From contig JACPJE010000247.1 of NCBI GenBank assembly GCA_016187725.1, positions 1-36,238 on the forward strand: DNA of 36,238 bases, in the 5' to 3' direction. The notes beneath the pieces are model-generated. The model made no database searches, had not been told where the DNA came from, and worked only from the letters and a program-made list of their open reading frames with translations. This DNA comes from Candidatus Latescibacterota bacterium. GTDB lineage: Bacteria > Latescibacterota > UBA2968 > UBA8231. Shown in pieces: positions 13,604 to 23,346 of the stretch. Numbering within the stretch: position 1 is the first letter of the stretch; each line of letters opens with the position of its first letter. The position numbers and the translations under genes are program-made.

Positions 13604-16162
13604 TCAGTAGGCCAGGGACACCACCTTGAGGATGTTCTCCCGCCCGACCCGGGCGCCCTCCACCTCGGTGTCGATGCTCAGCCTGGCGCAGTAGACACCA
13701 GGGGACACCAGCCGGCCCTCCGCGTCCCTGCCGTCCCAGCCGATGGCGTAGAGCCCGGTGCTCAGGGACCGCTGCTCGGCCAGGACGCGCACCAGGCGGC
13801 CGCCCAGGTCGTAGAGGCGCACCTGGATGGGGCTGTTGTCGCCCACGCGCACCACCTTGAAGCGGAACACCGCCTGCTCGTTGATCCCGTCCCCGTTGGG
13901 GGTGAAGAGGGCGGGTTCCACCTGGACTTCGTCGATCAGGGCCTCGCTCCTGAAGGCGCCCACCAGGGTGGTGGTGTTGCCGGCGATGGCGGGGCTGGCG
14001 TCCCCCGGGTCCACCCGCTGCCAGGCCCCCGAGTCCCGGTGCTGCAGGGCCGCCTGCAGCACCACCCCCGTGGAGTAGAGAGCGGTGCGGAAATCCAGGC
14101 GGACCAGTTCAGCCCCGGCGGCCGGGCCGATGAGCGGGAAGCTCAAGAGCAGGCTGTCGCCGGCAGTGGGCACCCGTGCCACCCCTTCTACCCCGGCCAT
14201 CTGGTCTTCGGCGCCGCGGTACAGGCCGGCGTATTCCAGGTGCATGTCGGGGGGGGCCACCAGCAGCAGCTGGTCGAAACCCGGATCGGTGAGGCTGAAG
14301 CTGGGGCGGACGTACAGCGAAAAGCCCCGCTCGCTGCCCAGGGTATCCACCAGGACGGGGGAGACCTCGCCCACCAGGCTCTGGGCCACCGGGTCGGCGA
14401 AGCGCAGGTGCAGGGCGCGCAGCTCGGCGCTGGCCTCTGGATCGGCCGAGCGCAGGGTGGCCCGCACCTTGAGGAATTCCCGGGGCGAGGGCGAGGTGAT
14501 GGGGCTGCCGGCCGGATCGGCATAGGGCTCACTCCAATCGCTCCAGTCGTTGCCCGGCACTTCCTCGGCGGTCACCTCGCCCTTGAAGACGGACAGCAGC
14601 TTCTTGTACTCGGCCTCGCTGACCTCGGTGCCGTCCTTTTTGAAATAATGTTGTACCTCGGCCAGCTGGTCGCCGGTGCGGGTCTGGATCAGCACCTGGG
14701 TGCCCGGCGGGATCTGGACATCCCAGGCTATATTCAGCAGATTGCGGCTGCCCCCCAGGCGGATCAGGTCCGATTCGAGGACCACCTCGGGCTGCACCCC
14801 CTCGCCGTAGAGCTGGATCTCGCTCAGCTGGATGGTGGCCCCGCCCCCGCCGCTGCCGGTGCCGGTGCCGTAGAGGGTCCACTTGAGGCGGAAGAAGCGG
14901 GCCCGCACCGGATCGAAGCGGTTGGCCTCGAAGCGCACCCCGCCGCGCAGGGTCTGTTTGCGCTCCACCGCCACCTCCCACTTGAGGCTGCCGTCAGCGG
15001 CCCGGGACCCGTCTGAAAATTCTAGGTGGTAATCGCCAAAAGAGGTCCGGAAGGGCCCGTACGCCAGGCGCTGACTGTCGATCCAGAAGAAGGAGCCCAG
15101 GTCGAAGAAGATTTCCCGGTCATTCTCGGCCCCCAGGGAGACCACCCCCACAAAGGGCTGGGAAAAACTCTCCAGGTCCCCGTCGATGAAACCGCCCAGA
15201 CTCAGGGTCTGGAGCGGGGCGCTGGCCGTACCCCCCCGTGCCAGGGTGCCGCTGAGGATCTCGTCCCCCTCGGTCCACACCTCCAGTTCGGCCAGGCGGG
15301 GCCGCTCGCCGCGGAAGTAGTGGATGCTGCCCTGGCGCTGGGCGGGCAGGTCCTGGTAGATGTCCTGGTCCACCTGGATCTCCCGCCCGTCGGCCAGGCG
15401 CTTGTAGTACTCCACCGCGCCCTGATCCCCGGCGGCCAGGGCCGCGTATTCTCCCTGGGCGACCTGGCGGCCCCGGGAAAAATCGCTGCCGGTCACCACC
15501 ACCTGCACCAGGCGCAGCCCCTCGCCCTGCACCTCCGGGTCTTCCCCCTGCAGGTCGATCTCGAAGAGGCGCTGGCTCTTGTTGGGCTGCAGCATGCGCA
15601 GCACGGTCTTGTACTCCGGGCTGGTGGCCCCCACCACCCGGGCCGGCTTGGTGCCGTCGGAGACCAGCACGTCGAAGAGCAGGAAGGGGTCCCCCAACTC
15701 CTCGTCGACGAACTTGAGCACGATCTTCCTGGCGAAAACAAAACGGCCCAGGTCCACCACGAACCACCACTGGGTGGCCAGGTCCACCCCCTCGCTGGGC
15801 GGGGTGGGCTCCCAGTAGGTGGCCGGATCACCGTCCAGGGCCAGGGGCACCCCCTGGCGGTTGGAGCCGGCCTGGACCGCGTCGAGCAGGGTGATTTCCT
15901 CTGGTTTCTTCTTGGCCAGCGCACTGGGGGTGTAGAGGCGCAGATAATCGACGATGTCGGCGGTGGCGTCGATGTCCTTGCGCAGCCGGTGGGCCCGCAC
16001 CGCCCCGTCGGCGGTGAACTCCAGGGTGCCCGGGGCGTACTGCCAATTCTGCCATTGCCGGCCGCTGTCGACCACCACCTGGTCGCCCACCAGCCGATGC
16101 CCCTGGGCCAGGACCTGGCCGGCCAGCAGCCAGCCCCCCAGGATACCGATCCACTTGACCAT
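13604..16162 (-). CDS. Secreted discoidin/FlgD-domain surface protein, two-discoidin type (copy 1)
   Basis: An 852-residue secreted protein. Order of parts: signal peptide (1-19, cleaved before Q20), a conserved N-terminal stretch (KKKPEEITLLDAVQAGSN, 84-101), a first F5/8-type-C (discoidin)-like module (about 98-297: LDGDPATYWEP, QWWFVVDLGRFVF, FDVLVSDG, AELEVW), a second (about 325-454: FIDGDL, FFDLGSFFWID, LSEIQLYGEG), a conserved core (463-530: SDLIRLGGSRNLL, HYFKKDGTEVSEAEYKKLL), a WSDWSEPY segment (540-547), an Ig-like region, and a FlgD-like Ig domain from FTPNGDGINE (753) to the final tyrosine. Discoidin modules usually bind sugars or lipids. ATG 16162 has GAGG about nine bases upstream. 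It is the last of five tandem paralogues. Surface location is likely, but the export route is unknown. Confidence 0.82.
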   Translation of the reverse strand: MVKWIGILGGWLLAGQVLAQGHRLVGDQVVVDSGRQWQNWQYAPGTLEFTADGAVRAHRLRKDIDATADIVDYLRLYTPSALAKKKPEEITLLDAVQAGSNRQGVPLALDGDPATYWEPTPPSEGVDLATQWWFVVDLGRFVFARKIVLKFVDEELGDPFLLFDVLVSDGTKPARVVGATSPEYKTVLRMLQPNKSQRLFEIDLQGEDPEVQGEGLRLVQVVVTGSDFSRGRQVAQGEYAALAAGDQGAVEYYKRLADGREIQVDQDIYQDLPAQRQGSIHYFRGERPRLAELEVWTEGDEILSGTLARGGTASAPLQTLSLGGFIDGDLESFSQPFVGVVSLGAENDREIFFDLGSFFWIDSQRLAYGPFRTSFGDYHLEFSDGSRAADGSLKWEVAVERKQTLRGGVRFEANRFDPVRARFFRLKWTLYGTGTGSGGGGATIQLSEIQLYGEGVQPEVVLESDLIRLGGSRNLLNIAWDVQIPPGTQVLIQTRTGDQLAEVQHYFKKDGTEVSEAEYKKLLSVFKGEVTAEEVPGNDWSDWSEPYADPAGSPITSPSPREFLKVRATLRSADPEASAELRALHLRFADPVAQSLVGEVSPVLVDTLGSERGFSLYVRPSFSLTDPGFDQLLLVAPPDMHLEYAGLYRGAEDQMAGVEGVARVPTAGDSLLLSFPLIGPAAGAELVRLDFRTALYSTGVVLQAALQHRDSGAWQRVDPGDASPAIAGNTTTLVGAFRSEALIDEVQVEPALFTPNGDGINEQAVFRFKVVRVGDNSPIQVRLYDLGGRLVRVLAEQRSLSTGLYAIGWDGRDAEGRLVSPGVYCARLSIDTEVEGARVGRENILKVVSLAY

Positions 16163-16176
16163 AGCTCAATCCTCTG

Positions 16177-18756
16177 TCAATAGGCCAGCGCGATCCTGCG
16201 CGTCCGCCCGGGGCTGGCCAGACCGGCGCCCTCGGTCTGGGTGTCTAGGCGCAGGTGGGCCAGGTAGATCCCCGCCGGCGCCGGATGGTCCTGCTGATCG
16301 CGCCCGTCCCAGGAGATCCGCCGGCGCCCGGTGCCCGCCTGTTGCCCGGCGCTGGCCAGGCGCCGCACCAGGCGCCCGCTCAGGTCGCGGATCTCGATCT
16401 GGGCCGGACTGGCGTCCCCCACCAGGACCACGGCGAACTCAAACTCGACCCGGTCGTTGATCCCGTCCCCGTTGGGGGTGAAGAGGGCCGGCTTCACCTG
16501 TAAATCCGCGATCACTTCCTTGTGCTGGATCACCCCCACCAGGGTCAGGGAATTGCTCTGCACCCCGGCCAGGGCATCGCCCGGGTCCACCCGCTGCCAC
16601 TGCCCTCCCCCCCCGGAGCGGCGCTGCAGGGCCGCCTCCACCACTGCTCCGGTGGAGTACAGGGCGCTGCGGAAATCCAGGCGCAGCACTTCTACCCCCG
16701 ATTTGGGGCCGATGAGGGGAAAGGCCAGGCGCAGGGAATCGGCGCCGCTGGGGATCAGTTCCACCCCGGCCAAGGCCAGGCGCTCCAGGCCCTCGCCGGC
16801 GACACCGGCCTCCGCGTACAGACCGCCGAATTCCAAGCTCATGTCCGCCGGCACCCGCACCAGCAACTGGTCGAAACCCAGGTCGCCGCCGGCGAATCGC
16901 GGCCTGATGAAGAGCGAGAAAGTCTGCGGCTGGCCCAGGCTCTGCAGCTGCACCGGGTCCAGCTCGCCCACCAGGCCCTGGGCCACCGGGTCGGCAAAGC
17001 GCAGGCGCACCTGGCTCAGGGTGGCCGTGGCCAGGGGATCTGAGGAGCGCAGGGTGGCCCTGAGCTTGAGGAGTTCCCGCGGCGAGGGCGAACTGATGGG
17101 GCTGCCCGCCGGGCCGGCGTACGGCTCTGACCAGTCGCTCCAGCTGCGGCCTTCCACCTCCCTGGTCGTGATCTCCCCCCTGAAGATGGAGAGGAGTTTC
17201 TTGTACTCGGCCTCGCTGACCTGGGTGCCGTCCTTCTTGAAGTAGTGCAACTCCTCCTCCAGGTCGTCGCCGGTGCGGGTCTGCAGCAGCACCTGGGTAC
17301 CCGGCGGGGTGTCAGCCTCCCAGCCGATGCTCAACAGATTTCGGCTGCCCCCCAGGCGGATCAGGTCCGATTCCAGCTCCACCTGCGGCTGGTAGCCCTC
17401 GCCGTAGAGCTGGATCTCGGCCAGGTTGGCGACCTGGGCGCCCCCGCTGCTGAGAGTGTACTGCAGCCGGAAGAAACGCGCCTTGAGCGGGGCAAAACTG
17501 TTGCCGTCGAAGCGCACCCCGTTCTGCTGAACCTGCTTGCGATCCACCGCCCGGGTCCATTTGATGCTGCCGTCTGCCGCCAGGGTGCCGTCCGAAAAAT
17601 CCAGGCGGTAGTCGGCGAAACTGCTCCGGTACAGCCCCCGGCCATAGGCCATGCGCTGGGCATCCACCCAAAAGGTGGAGCCCAGGTCGAAGACCAGGCT
17701 GCGCTCGGGCTCGGCCCCCTGCACCACCTTGCCGATGATCAGGTTGGAATCGGTCACCAGGTCGCCGTCGACAAAGCTGCGCAGGTTGGCATCCTCCCCT
17801 CCGGGCAGGGCCACGGTCCCCAGGCGCTGGAAGGTGCCGATGAGCAGTTCGTCGCCCTGGGACCACACCTCCAATTCGGCCAGGCGGGGCCGCTCGCGGC
17901 GGAAATAGCGGATGCTGCCCCGGCGCTCAGGGGCCAGTCGCGCGTACACCGCCTGCCTGACCTCCACCTCCCGGCCGCCGCTGAGGCGCTTGTAGTACTC
18001 GACGGCCCCCCGCTCCCCGACCGGCAGCGCCTCGTATTCATCCTGCGCCACCTCCCGGCCGCGGTCCAAGTCGCTGCCGGTCACCACCACCTGCACGAAG
18101 CGCAATCCCTCCCCCGCCACGGAGGGGTCCTCCCGGGTCAGGTCTATTTCAAAAACCCGCTGGCTCTTGTTGCGCTGCAGGGTTTTCAGCACGCTGCGGT
18201 ACTCGGGGGCGGCCGCCCCGCGCACCCTGGCCGGCCTGGTGCCGTCGGAGACCAGCACGTCGAAGAGCAGGAAGGGATCGCCCAGTTCCTCGCCGACGAA
18301 TTTGAGCGCGATCTTCTGGGCAAAGACCAAACGGCCCAGGTCCACCACCAGCCACCACTGAGTGGCCGGGTCCACCTCTGCGGGCAGGGGGCCCGGTTCC
18401 CAATAGGTGTTCAGATCCCCGTCCAGCACCGCGGCCACCTGCCCCGGATTGGAGCCGGCCTGGAGGGCGTCGGCCAGGGTGATCTCCTCGGGCTTTTTCT
18501 TGCCCAGGCCCACGGGGACGTTGAGCCGCAGGTACTCGGCGATATCGGCCACGGCGTTGACGTTCTTGCGCCAGTACCGGGCCCGGACCTGCCCCTGGGG
18601 CGTCAGCTCCACGGTGCCGGGGCGAAAACCCCAGTTCTGCCAGTGCCGCCGGGCGTCGACCACCACCTGGTCGCCGCTGAGCTGATACCCCTGTCCCTGG
18701 GCCGTGGCCTCCCTGCCGGCCAGCAGGAGCGCCAGGCCTATCAGGAGTCTTTTCAT
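16177..18756 (-). CDS. Secreted discoidin/FlgD-domain surface protein, two-discoidin type (copy 2)
   Basis: An 859-residue paralogue of the proteins on either side, with the same order of parts: signal peptide ending ATA (about 1-19), KKKPEEITLADALQAGSN, discoidin module 1 (LDGDLNTYWEP, QWWLVVDLGRLVF, FDVLVSDG), module 2 (FVDGDL, VFDLGSTFWVD, LAEIQLYGEG), core (SDLIRLGGSRNLL, HYFKKDGTQVSEAEYKKLL), WSDWSEPY, Ig-like region, and FlgD-like domain from FTPNGDGIND (759). The C-terminus is again a tyrosine (ALAY). Module 2 diverges most between copies. The ATG at 18756 starts only two bases after the upstream stop, with GAGG abutting the ATG and so too close to serve. Translation probably depends on coupling to the previous gene. 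The ligand is unknown. Confidence 0.82.
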   Translation of the reverse strand: MKRLLIGLALLLAGREATAQGQGYQLSGDQVVVDARRHWQNWGFRPGTVELTPQGQVRARYWRKNVNAVADIAEYLRLNVPVGLGKKKPEEITLADALQAGSNPGQVAAVLDGDLNTYWEPGPLPAEVDPATQWWLVVDLGRLVFAQKIALKFVGEELGDPFLLFDVLVSDGTRPARVRGAAAPEYRSVLKTLQRNKSQRVFEIDLTREDPSVAGEGLRFVQVVVTGSDLDRGREVAQDEYEALPVGERGAVEYYKRLSGGREVEVRQAVYARLAPERRGSIRYFRRERPRLAELEVWSQGDELLIGTFQRLGTVALPGGEDANLRSFVDGDLVTDSNLIIGKVVQGAEPERSLVFDLGSTFWVDAQRMAYGRGLYRSSFADYRLDFSDGTLAADGSIKWTRAVDRKQVQQNGVRFDGNSFAPLKARFFRLQYTLSSGGAQVANLAEIQLYGEGYQPQVELESDLIRLGGSRNLLSIGWEADTPPGTQVLLQTRTGDDLEEELHYFKKDGTQVSEAEYKKLLSIFRGEITTREVEGRSWSDWSEPYAGPAGSPISSPSPRELLKLRATLRSSDPLATATLSQVRLRFADPVAQGLVGELDPVQLQSLGQPQTFSLFIRPRFAGGDLGFDQLLVRVPADMSLEFGGLYAEAGVAGEGLERLALAGVELIPSGADSLRLAFPLIGPKSGVEVLRLDFRSALYSTGAVVEAALQRRSGGGGQWQRVDPGDALAGVQSNSLTLVGVIQHKEVIADLQVKPALFTPNGDGINDRVEFEFAVVLVGDASPAQIEIRDLSGRLVRRLASAGQQAGTGRRRISWDGRDQQDHPAPAGIYLAHLRLDTQTEGAGLASPGRTRRIALAY

Positions 18757-18758
18757 CC

Positions 18759-21407
18759 TCAGTACACTACCGAAAGGGCGCGCAGGAAGCGCTGGTGGCC
18801 CAGGCCGGTTCCCTCGGTATCCGCCTCCAGGCGCAGCAGGGCGCAGTAGATGCCAGGCGGCACCAGGGCCCCCTCCTGGTCCCTGCCGTCCCAGCGCACC
18901 CGGCGTTGGCCAGTGCCCACCTCCTGCCGCTCCACCAGGCGGCGCAGCAGCCGGCCCCCCAACTCGCGGATCTCGACCTCGACCGGACTCTGGTCACCCA
19001 CCAGCACCACGGCAAAATCGAAGACCACCTCATCGTTGACCCCGTCGCCGTTGGGGGTGAAAAGCGCCGGGCTCACCCTCAGATTCGCGATCACCTCCCG
19101 GCGCTGGGAGGCCCCCACCAGGGTGGTCGAATTGCCCCCTGCCGAGGCCAGGGCATTGCCCGGCTCCACCCGCTGCCACCGGCCCTCTCCGTCGGCGCTG
19201 TTCTGCAAGGCCGCCTCCAGCACCGCCCCGGTGGAGTACAGGGCGGTCTCGAAGTCCAGGCGCAACACCTGGGCAGTGGCCGCCGGTTTGAAGGGGGCGA
19301 ATTTCAGCCACAGGCTGTCCGGCCCGGTGGCCACCACCTCCACCCCCTCCAGGCGCAGGGGGGCCCCGCTGGTCAGCTCCTCCTCGCTCCCCTTGTACAG
19401 GCCTTCAAAGCGCAGGCGCATGTCGGCAGGGGCCTTGAGCAGCAGGCCGTCGAATCCCGGATCGCGGGCGGTGAACTGGGGCTGGATGAAGAGCGAGAAG
19501 GGCCGCTCCACGCCCAGATCCTCCACCTGGAGGGGCGAGATCTCGCCCACCAGGCTCTGGGCCACCGGGCTGGCGAAGTGCAGGTGGATGCCCCTGAGGA
19601 CGGCGTGTATCTCTGGGGAGACTGAACGCAGGACGGCGCGGATCTTGAGGAACTCCCTGGGCGAGGGCGAGGCGATGAGGCTGCCCTGGGCGTCTTCGTA
19701 CGGGGCGCTCCAGTCGCTCCAGTCGTTGCCCGGCACCTCCTCGGTGACCACCTCGCCCTTGAAGAGGGAGAGCAGTTTTTTGTACTGGTCTTCGCTGACC
19801 TCGGTGCCGTCCTTCTTGAAGTAGTGGAACACCTGCCCCAGCTCGTTGCCGGTGCGGGTCTGGAGCAGCACCTGGGTGCCCGGCGGGGTGTCGGCCTCCC
19901 AGTCGATATTCAACAGATTCCGGCTGCCTCCCAGGCGGATCAGGTCCGATTCCAGGAAGACCTCGGGCTGGTACCCCTGGCCGTAGAGCTGCAGTTCGGC
20001 GATCACCCCCAGCATCGAGGGAAAGGTGGTCAGCCTGGGGGTGTAGCGCATGCGGAAGAAGCGCGCCTTGAGCAGCGCGAAGTCGTTGCCCTCGCCCACC
20101 ACCTTGGTGACGGGCTGCTCGCGGTCGATCACCTGCCGCCATTTGAGGCTGCCGTCCGGGGCGCGCGCCCCGTCCGAGAAGTCGAGCCGGTAGTTGGCGA
20201 AGCGCCAGGAATGGTAGTTGGTGGGATTGTACGCCATGCGGTGGGCGTCTATCCAGTAGAAGGAACCCAGGTCGAGGAATATCTCGCGCTCATTGATGAT
20301 GGTGCCGCCGATCTCCTGGTTCATGCTGGCGTAGCTGTCGATGTCCCCGTCGAGGAAGGTGGCGCCGTTGACCACCTGGGTGGAGGCGATGAACCCGCCC
20401 CGCTGGATGGTGCCGTTGACGATCTCGTCCCCCTCGGTCCACACCTCCAGCTCGGCCAGGCGGGGCCGCTCGCGGCGGAAGTAGCGCACGCTGCCCTGAC
20501 GCCCTGGTTCCAGCTGGCCGTAGACCTCGGGCTTGACCACCACCTCCCTGCCGTCGGCCAGGCGCTTGTAGTACTCGACGGCGCCCTGCTCCCGGCCGTC
20601 CAGTTGCCGGAATTCCTCCTGCGAGACTTCCCGCCCGCGGGCGAAATCGCTGCCGTTCACCACCACCTGCACAAAGCGGGTGCCCAGGCTGCCCAGCTCG
20701 CTGCCGGTGCCCACCTGCACCTCCACAACCCCCTCGCCCAGATCCCCGTGCACCTCGTCCGCGGCCAGCTGGCTGTCGGCGCCCAGCTCGATCTCGAAGA
20801 CCCGCTGGGTCTTGTTGCGCTTCAGGGTGCGCAGTACGGTCTTGTACTGGGGGCTGGAGGAGGCCAGCACGTTGCCCGGCTTCAGCCCGTCGGAGACCAG
20901 CACGTCGAAGAGCAGAAAGGGATCGCCCAGCTCCTCGCCCACAAACTTGAGCGCGATCTTCCTGACGAAGACAAAACGGCCCAGATCGATATTGAACCAC
21001 CACTGCGAAGCCAGGTCGATGCCGGGCGTGGGCGCGGCGGGCTCCCAGTAGGTTTCCAGGTCCCCGTCCAGCACCGCCACCACCCCTTCCCGGTTGGAGC
21101 CGGCCTGCACCGCGTCGAGCAGGGTCAGTTCCTCGGGCTTTTTGCCCTCCAGGCCCTTGGGGGGATGGTGGCGGAGAAAATCGGCGATATCCCGCACCGC
21201 GTTGATGTCGCGGCGCATGAAGCGCGGCTGCACTGCCCCGTCCTCGCCCAGTTCCACGGTGCCGGCGGGAGCGCTCCAGTGCTGCCAGTGGCCCAGCCCT
21301 TCGACCACCACCTGGTCGCCGGTGAGGCGGTAGCCGGCCTGCTGGGCCGCGGCCTGAACCCCCGCCAGCAGCAGTATCCCGGGAAAAAACCAACCCATTT
21401 TCACCAT
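18759..21407 (-). CDS. Secreted discoidin/FlgD-domain surface protein, two-discoidin type (copy 3)
   Basis: An 882-residue paralogue. Signal peptide about 1-21 (MVKMGWFFPGILLLAG, cleaved near AAAQ), then KKPEELTLLDAVQAGSN, discoidin module 1 (LDGDLETYWEP, QWWFNIDLGRFVF, FDVLVSDG), module 2 (FLDGDIDSYA, FLDLGSFYWID, IAELQLYGQG), core (SDLIRLGGSRNLL, HYFKKDGTEVSEDQYKKLL), WSDWSAPY, Ig-like region (VAQSLVGEISP) and FlgD-like domain from FTPNGDGVND (783), ending in tyrosine. It has an insertion of about 24 residues in module 1 (ADSQLAADEVHGDLGEG and neighbours) absent from copies 1 and 2. I chose ATG 21407 because GGAGG lies about five bases upstream and the signal peptide starts there; 45 codons of upstream reading frame are antisense-like noise overlapping the previous gene. 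Surface binding role inferred. Confidence 0.82.
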   Translation of the reverse strand: MVKMGWFFPGILLLAGVQAAAQQAGYRLTGDQVVVEGLGHWQHWSAPAGTVELGEDGAVQPRFMRRDINAVRDIADFLRHHPPKGLEGKKPEELTLLDAVQAGSNREGVVAVLDGDLETYWEPAAPTPGIDLASQWWFNIDLGRFVFVRKIALKFVGEELGDPFLLFDVLVSDGLKPGNVLASSSPQYKTVLRTLKRNKTQRVFEIELGADSQLAADEVHGDLGEGVVEVQVGTGSELGSLGTRFVQVVVNGSDFARGREVSQEEFRQLDGREQGAVEYYKRLADGREVVVKPEVYGQLEPGRQGSVRYFRRERPRLAELEVWTEGDEIVNGTIQRGGFIASTQVVNGATFLDGDIDSYASMNQEIGGTIINEREIFLDLGSFYWIDAHRMAYNPTNYHSWRFANYRLDFSDGARAPDGSLKWRQVIDREQPVTKVVGEGNDFALLKARFFRMRYTPRLTTFPSMLGVIAELQLYGQGYQPEVFLESDLIRLGGSRNLLNIDWEADTPPGTQVLLQTRTGNELGQVFHYFKKDGTEVSEDQYKKLLSLFKGEVVTEEVPGNDWSDWSAPYEDAQGSLIASPSPREFLKIRAVLRSVSPEIHAVLRGIHLHFASPVAQSLVGEISPLQVEDLGVERPFSLFIQPQFTARDPGFDGLLLKAPADMRLRFEGLYKGSEEELTSGAPLRLEGVEVVATGPDSLWLKFAPFKPAATAQVLRLDFETALYSTGAVLEAALQNSADGEGRWQRVEPGNALASAGGNSTTLVGASQRREVIANLRVSPALFTPNGDGVNDEVVFDFAVVLVGDQSPVEVEIRELGGRLLRRLVERQEVGTGQRRVRWDGRDQEGALVPPGIYCALLRLEADTEGTGLGHQRFLRALSVVY

Positions 21408-21418
21408 CGCGCCTCCCC

Positions 21419-23332
21419 TCAATAGACCAGCGAGACCATCCTCTGGCTGGTGCTGGTCCCCTTGTCGGCCTCCACCTTCAGCCGCAGGATGTACAGACCA
21501 GGCTCCAGCACCCTGCCCTCCCCGTCGGTGCCGTCCCACCACTGTGCAGACCGGCCGCTGACCTGGGGGCCGGCAAAGACCTGCGCCCGCTGCCGGCCGG
21601 ACAGGTCGAAGACCTCCAGGCTCACCGGCACCCCTCCGGCCAAGTTGAGCAGGTTGTACTCGATGCGCACCTGGTCGTTGACCCCGTCGCCATTGGGGGT
21701 GAAAGCCCCGGGCGCCAGGCGCAGGTCCTGGATGGACTGGGCGCCCAACTCCTCCAGGTCCACCCGCAGGGCGTCGCCTTCCACCAGCTCGTCCGCGTCC
21801 CCAGGGGTCAGGGCCTGGGCCACCTCCTGGGGATGGGCGCTGCTGTAGACCCGGCCGGGGAAGATGGTCCCGTACTTGAAGACCTCGGCGCGGAAATCCA
21901 CCTCGATCAGCTCCTCGGTCCCCTGCAGGTCGATGGGCGGGATGCGCAGGGCCAGGCCGCGCTCGTCCAGGCGGACCACCTGGTACTCCACCCGCGCCCC
22001 GCTGACCCGCACCCCGTCCACCCCCAGGGGCCGGGCGGGGGTGTCGATCTCGATGCTGTCGAAGCCCAGGTCCCCGGCATTCAGGCTGGGCTTGACCCGG
22101 TAGGTGAAGGAGGTGGGCTTGCCGGCGGGGGCGGCCTCGGGAAAGATCTCGGCCAGCACCTGGGAGGCCAAGGGCGGGATGGACACGGCGAACTGCAGAT
22201 AGTCCAACTGGCCCCCCTCGTGCTGGTCCGAGAGGAAGTCGGCCTTGAACTGCACAAAGCGCCGGGGGCGCGACCCGGCCATCGCCGCCTGGCCGGCGGC
22301 AAATTCGTAGGGCGGCGCCCAGAACTCCCAGTGCTCGGTGTCGTGGGTGACCCCCGCCTTCTCGCCCCGTTCCAGGGCGTTATAGGTCCCCAGGACCAGG
22401 GGCCGGCCCGCAGCGTCGAAGCGGGTCCGCTCGTCCCCCCTGAAGGTGTAGCGCCAGTACACGTTGGGCTCCTCGTCGTCGCCGCTGCGCATGCTCAGCT
22501 GCACCCGCGCCCCCTCATCCTGCCGCCCCCCCCAAGACAGGGTGCCCAGACTGGCCAGGCTGCCCAGGTCGATGATGTTGGACACGTACCCGGCGGCGGG
22601 CACGTACCCCTCCCCGTAGATCTCGAACTCGGCGATCTCCCAGATGCCGCGAGTGTTCTCCGGGGCCTGGAAGAAGAGCCGCTGCACCGGCTCGGGCGGC
22701 AGTTCCAGGTCGATGAGGGGCTTGGTGTTCTCGCGCACGTCATAGGCGATGTTGAAATCCAGTATCGAGGCTCCGTAATTGCCCCCGGTGCGGTACTCCC
22801 TGGTCCCGTCCTTGAGCGGGTCGCCGTCGTTGATGCCGATGCGGAAACTCTCCAGGAAGCGCTCGTCCATGTACTGCTGGCGGGGGTAGAAGCGGACGCG
22901 CCGGATGGGGAAAGGCCCCCCGAACTCGAAGAACATGTTCTTCTCCGCCGGGCCGTGTACGGCGAAGTGCCCGTCCCCCAGGTAGGCGGTGTCTGGATCG
23001 CGGTCGAAGAAGAGGAGGTTGTCCTGGACCTTGGGCTCCCAGCCGGTCCATTCCAGCACGAAGAACTGCCCCCCCTGGTCGATCAGGGTGGGGGTGAGGT
23101 TGACCGCAGGGTCCAGCTGCAGGGGCTCGATGGCCTCCGGGGCGATCTTCAGCAGGCGCGACTCGCCGTGCCTGCCCAGCGCCACCGAAGCCCAGGAGAG
23201 CTGCACAAACTCGTAGGGAGCCCCCGGATCGGGGGGCGGCAGCTTTTCGCCGCCGATGCGGTAGATGGTGAGGGCTCCTGCCTGGGCCAGTCCCCAGAGG
23301 ATCAGCAACGCGCCGGTGATCAGCGGCCTCAT
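21419..23332 (-). CDS. Secreted discoidin/FlgD-domain surface protein, one-discoidin type (copy 4)
   Basis: A 637-residue secreted protein of the shorter subtype. Signal peptide about 1-20; mature start LTIYRIGGEKLPPP; a discoidin-like module at about 105-243 (DRDPDTAYLGD, FFEFGGPFPIRRVRFYPR, SFRIGINDGDPLKDG, IAEFEIYGEGYVP); a core module (254-341) that matches the longer paralogues in outline (IDLGSLASLGTLSW, MRSGDDEEPN, then HWEFWAPPY in the WSDWSEPY position); an Ig-like region with DLGFDSIEIDTPARPLGVDG; and the FlgD-like domain from FTPNGDGVND (544), ending SLVY. ATG 23332 is supported by AGGA six bases upstream and by the signal peptide. It lies 14 bases after copy 5, with which it shares about half its residues by eye. 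Role: cell-surface binding, inferred. Confidence 0.82.
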   Translation of the reverse strand: MRPLITGALLILWGLAQAGALTIYRIGGEKLPPPDPGAPYEFVQLSWASVALGRHGESRLLKIAPEAIEPLQLDPAVNLTPTLIDQGGQFFVLEWTGWEPKVQDNLLFFDRDPDTAYLGDGHFAVHGPAEKNMFFEFGGPFPIRRVRFYPRQQYMDERFLESFRIGINDGDPLKDGTREYRTGGNYGASILDFNIAYDVRENTKPLIDLELPPEPVQRLFFQAPENTRGIWEIAEFEIYGEGYVPAAGYVSNIIDLGSLASLGTLSWGGRQDEGARVQLSMRSGDDEEPNVYWRYTFRGDERTRFDAAGRPLVLGTYNALERGEKAGVTHDTEHWEFWAPPYEFAAGQAAMAGSRPRRFVQFKADFLSDQHEGGQLDYLQFAVSIPPLASQVLAEIFPEAAPAGKPTSFTYRVKPSLNAGDLGFDSIEIDTPARPLGVDGVRVSGARVEYQVVRLDERGLALRIPPIDLQGTEELIEVDFRAEVFKYGTIFPGRVYSSAHPQEVAQALTPGDADELVEGDALRVDLEELGAQSIQDLRLAPGAFTPNGDGVNDQVRIEYNLLNLAGGVPVSLEVFDLSGRQRAQVFAGPQVSGRSAQWWDGTDGEGRVLEPGLYILRLKVEADKGTSTSQRMVSLVY

Positions 23333-23346
23333 CGTCCTATCCTTTC

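Noticed and set aside
13604..16162. WSDWSEPY as a cytokine-receptor-like WSxWS box.
   Set aside because: It occupies the same place as HWEFWAPPY and NWSGWSPPYD in paralogues, so it is a general feature of this beta-rich module, not a eukaryotic-type motif.
17245..18849. Long plus-strand frames antisense to the discoidin/FlgD genes (also near 11860-13596, 19824-21425, 21833-23422, 23491-25407, 27084-29009 and 29423-32326).
   Set aside because: All mirror conserved codons of the minus-strand genes and lack ribosome sites, signal peptides or family motifs.
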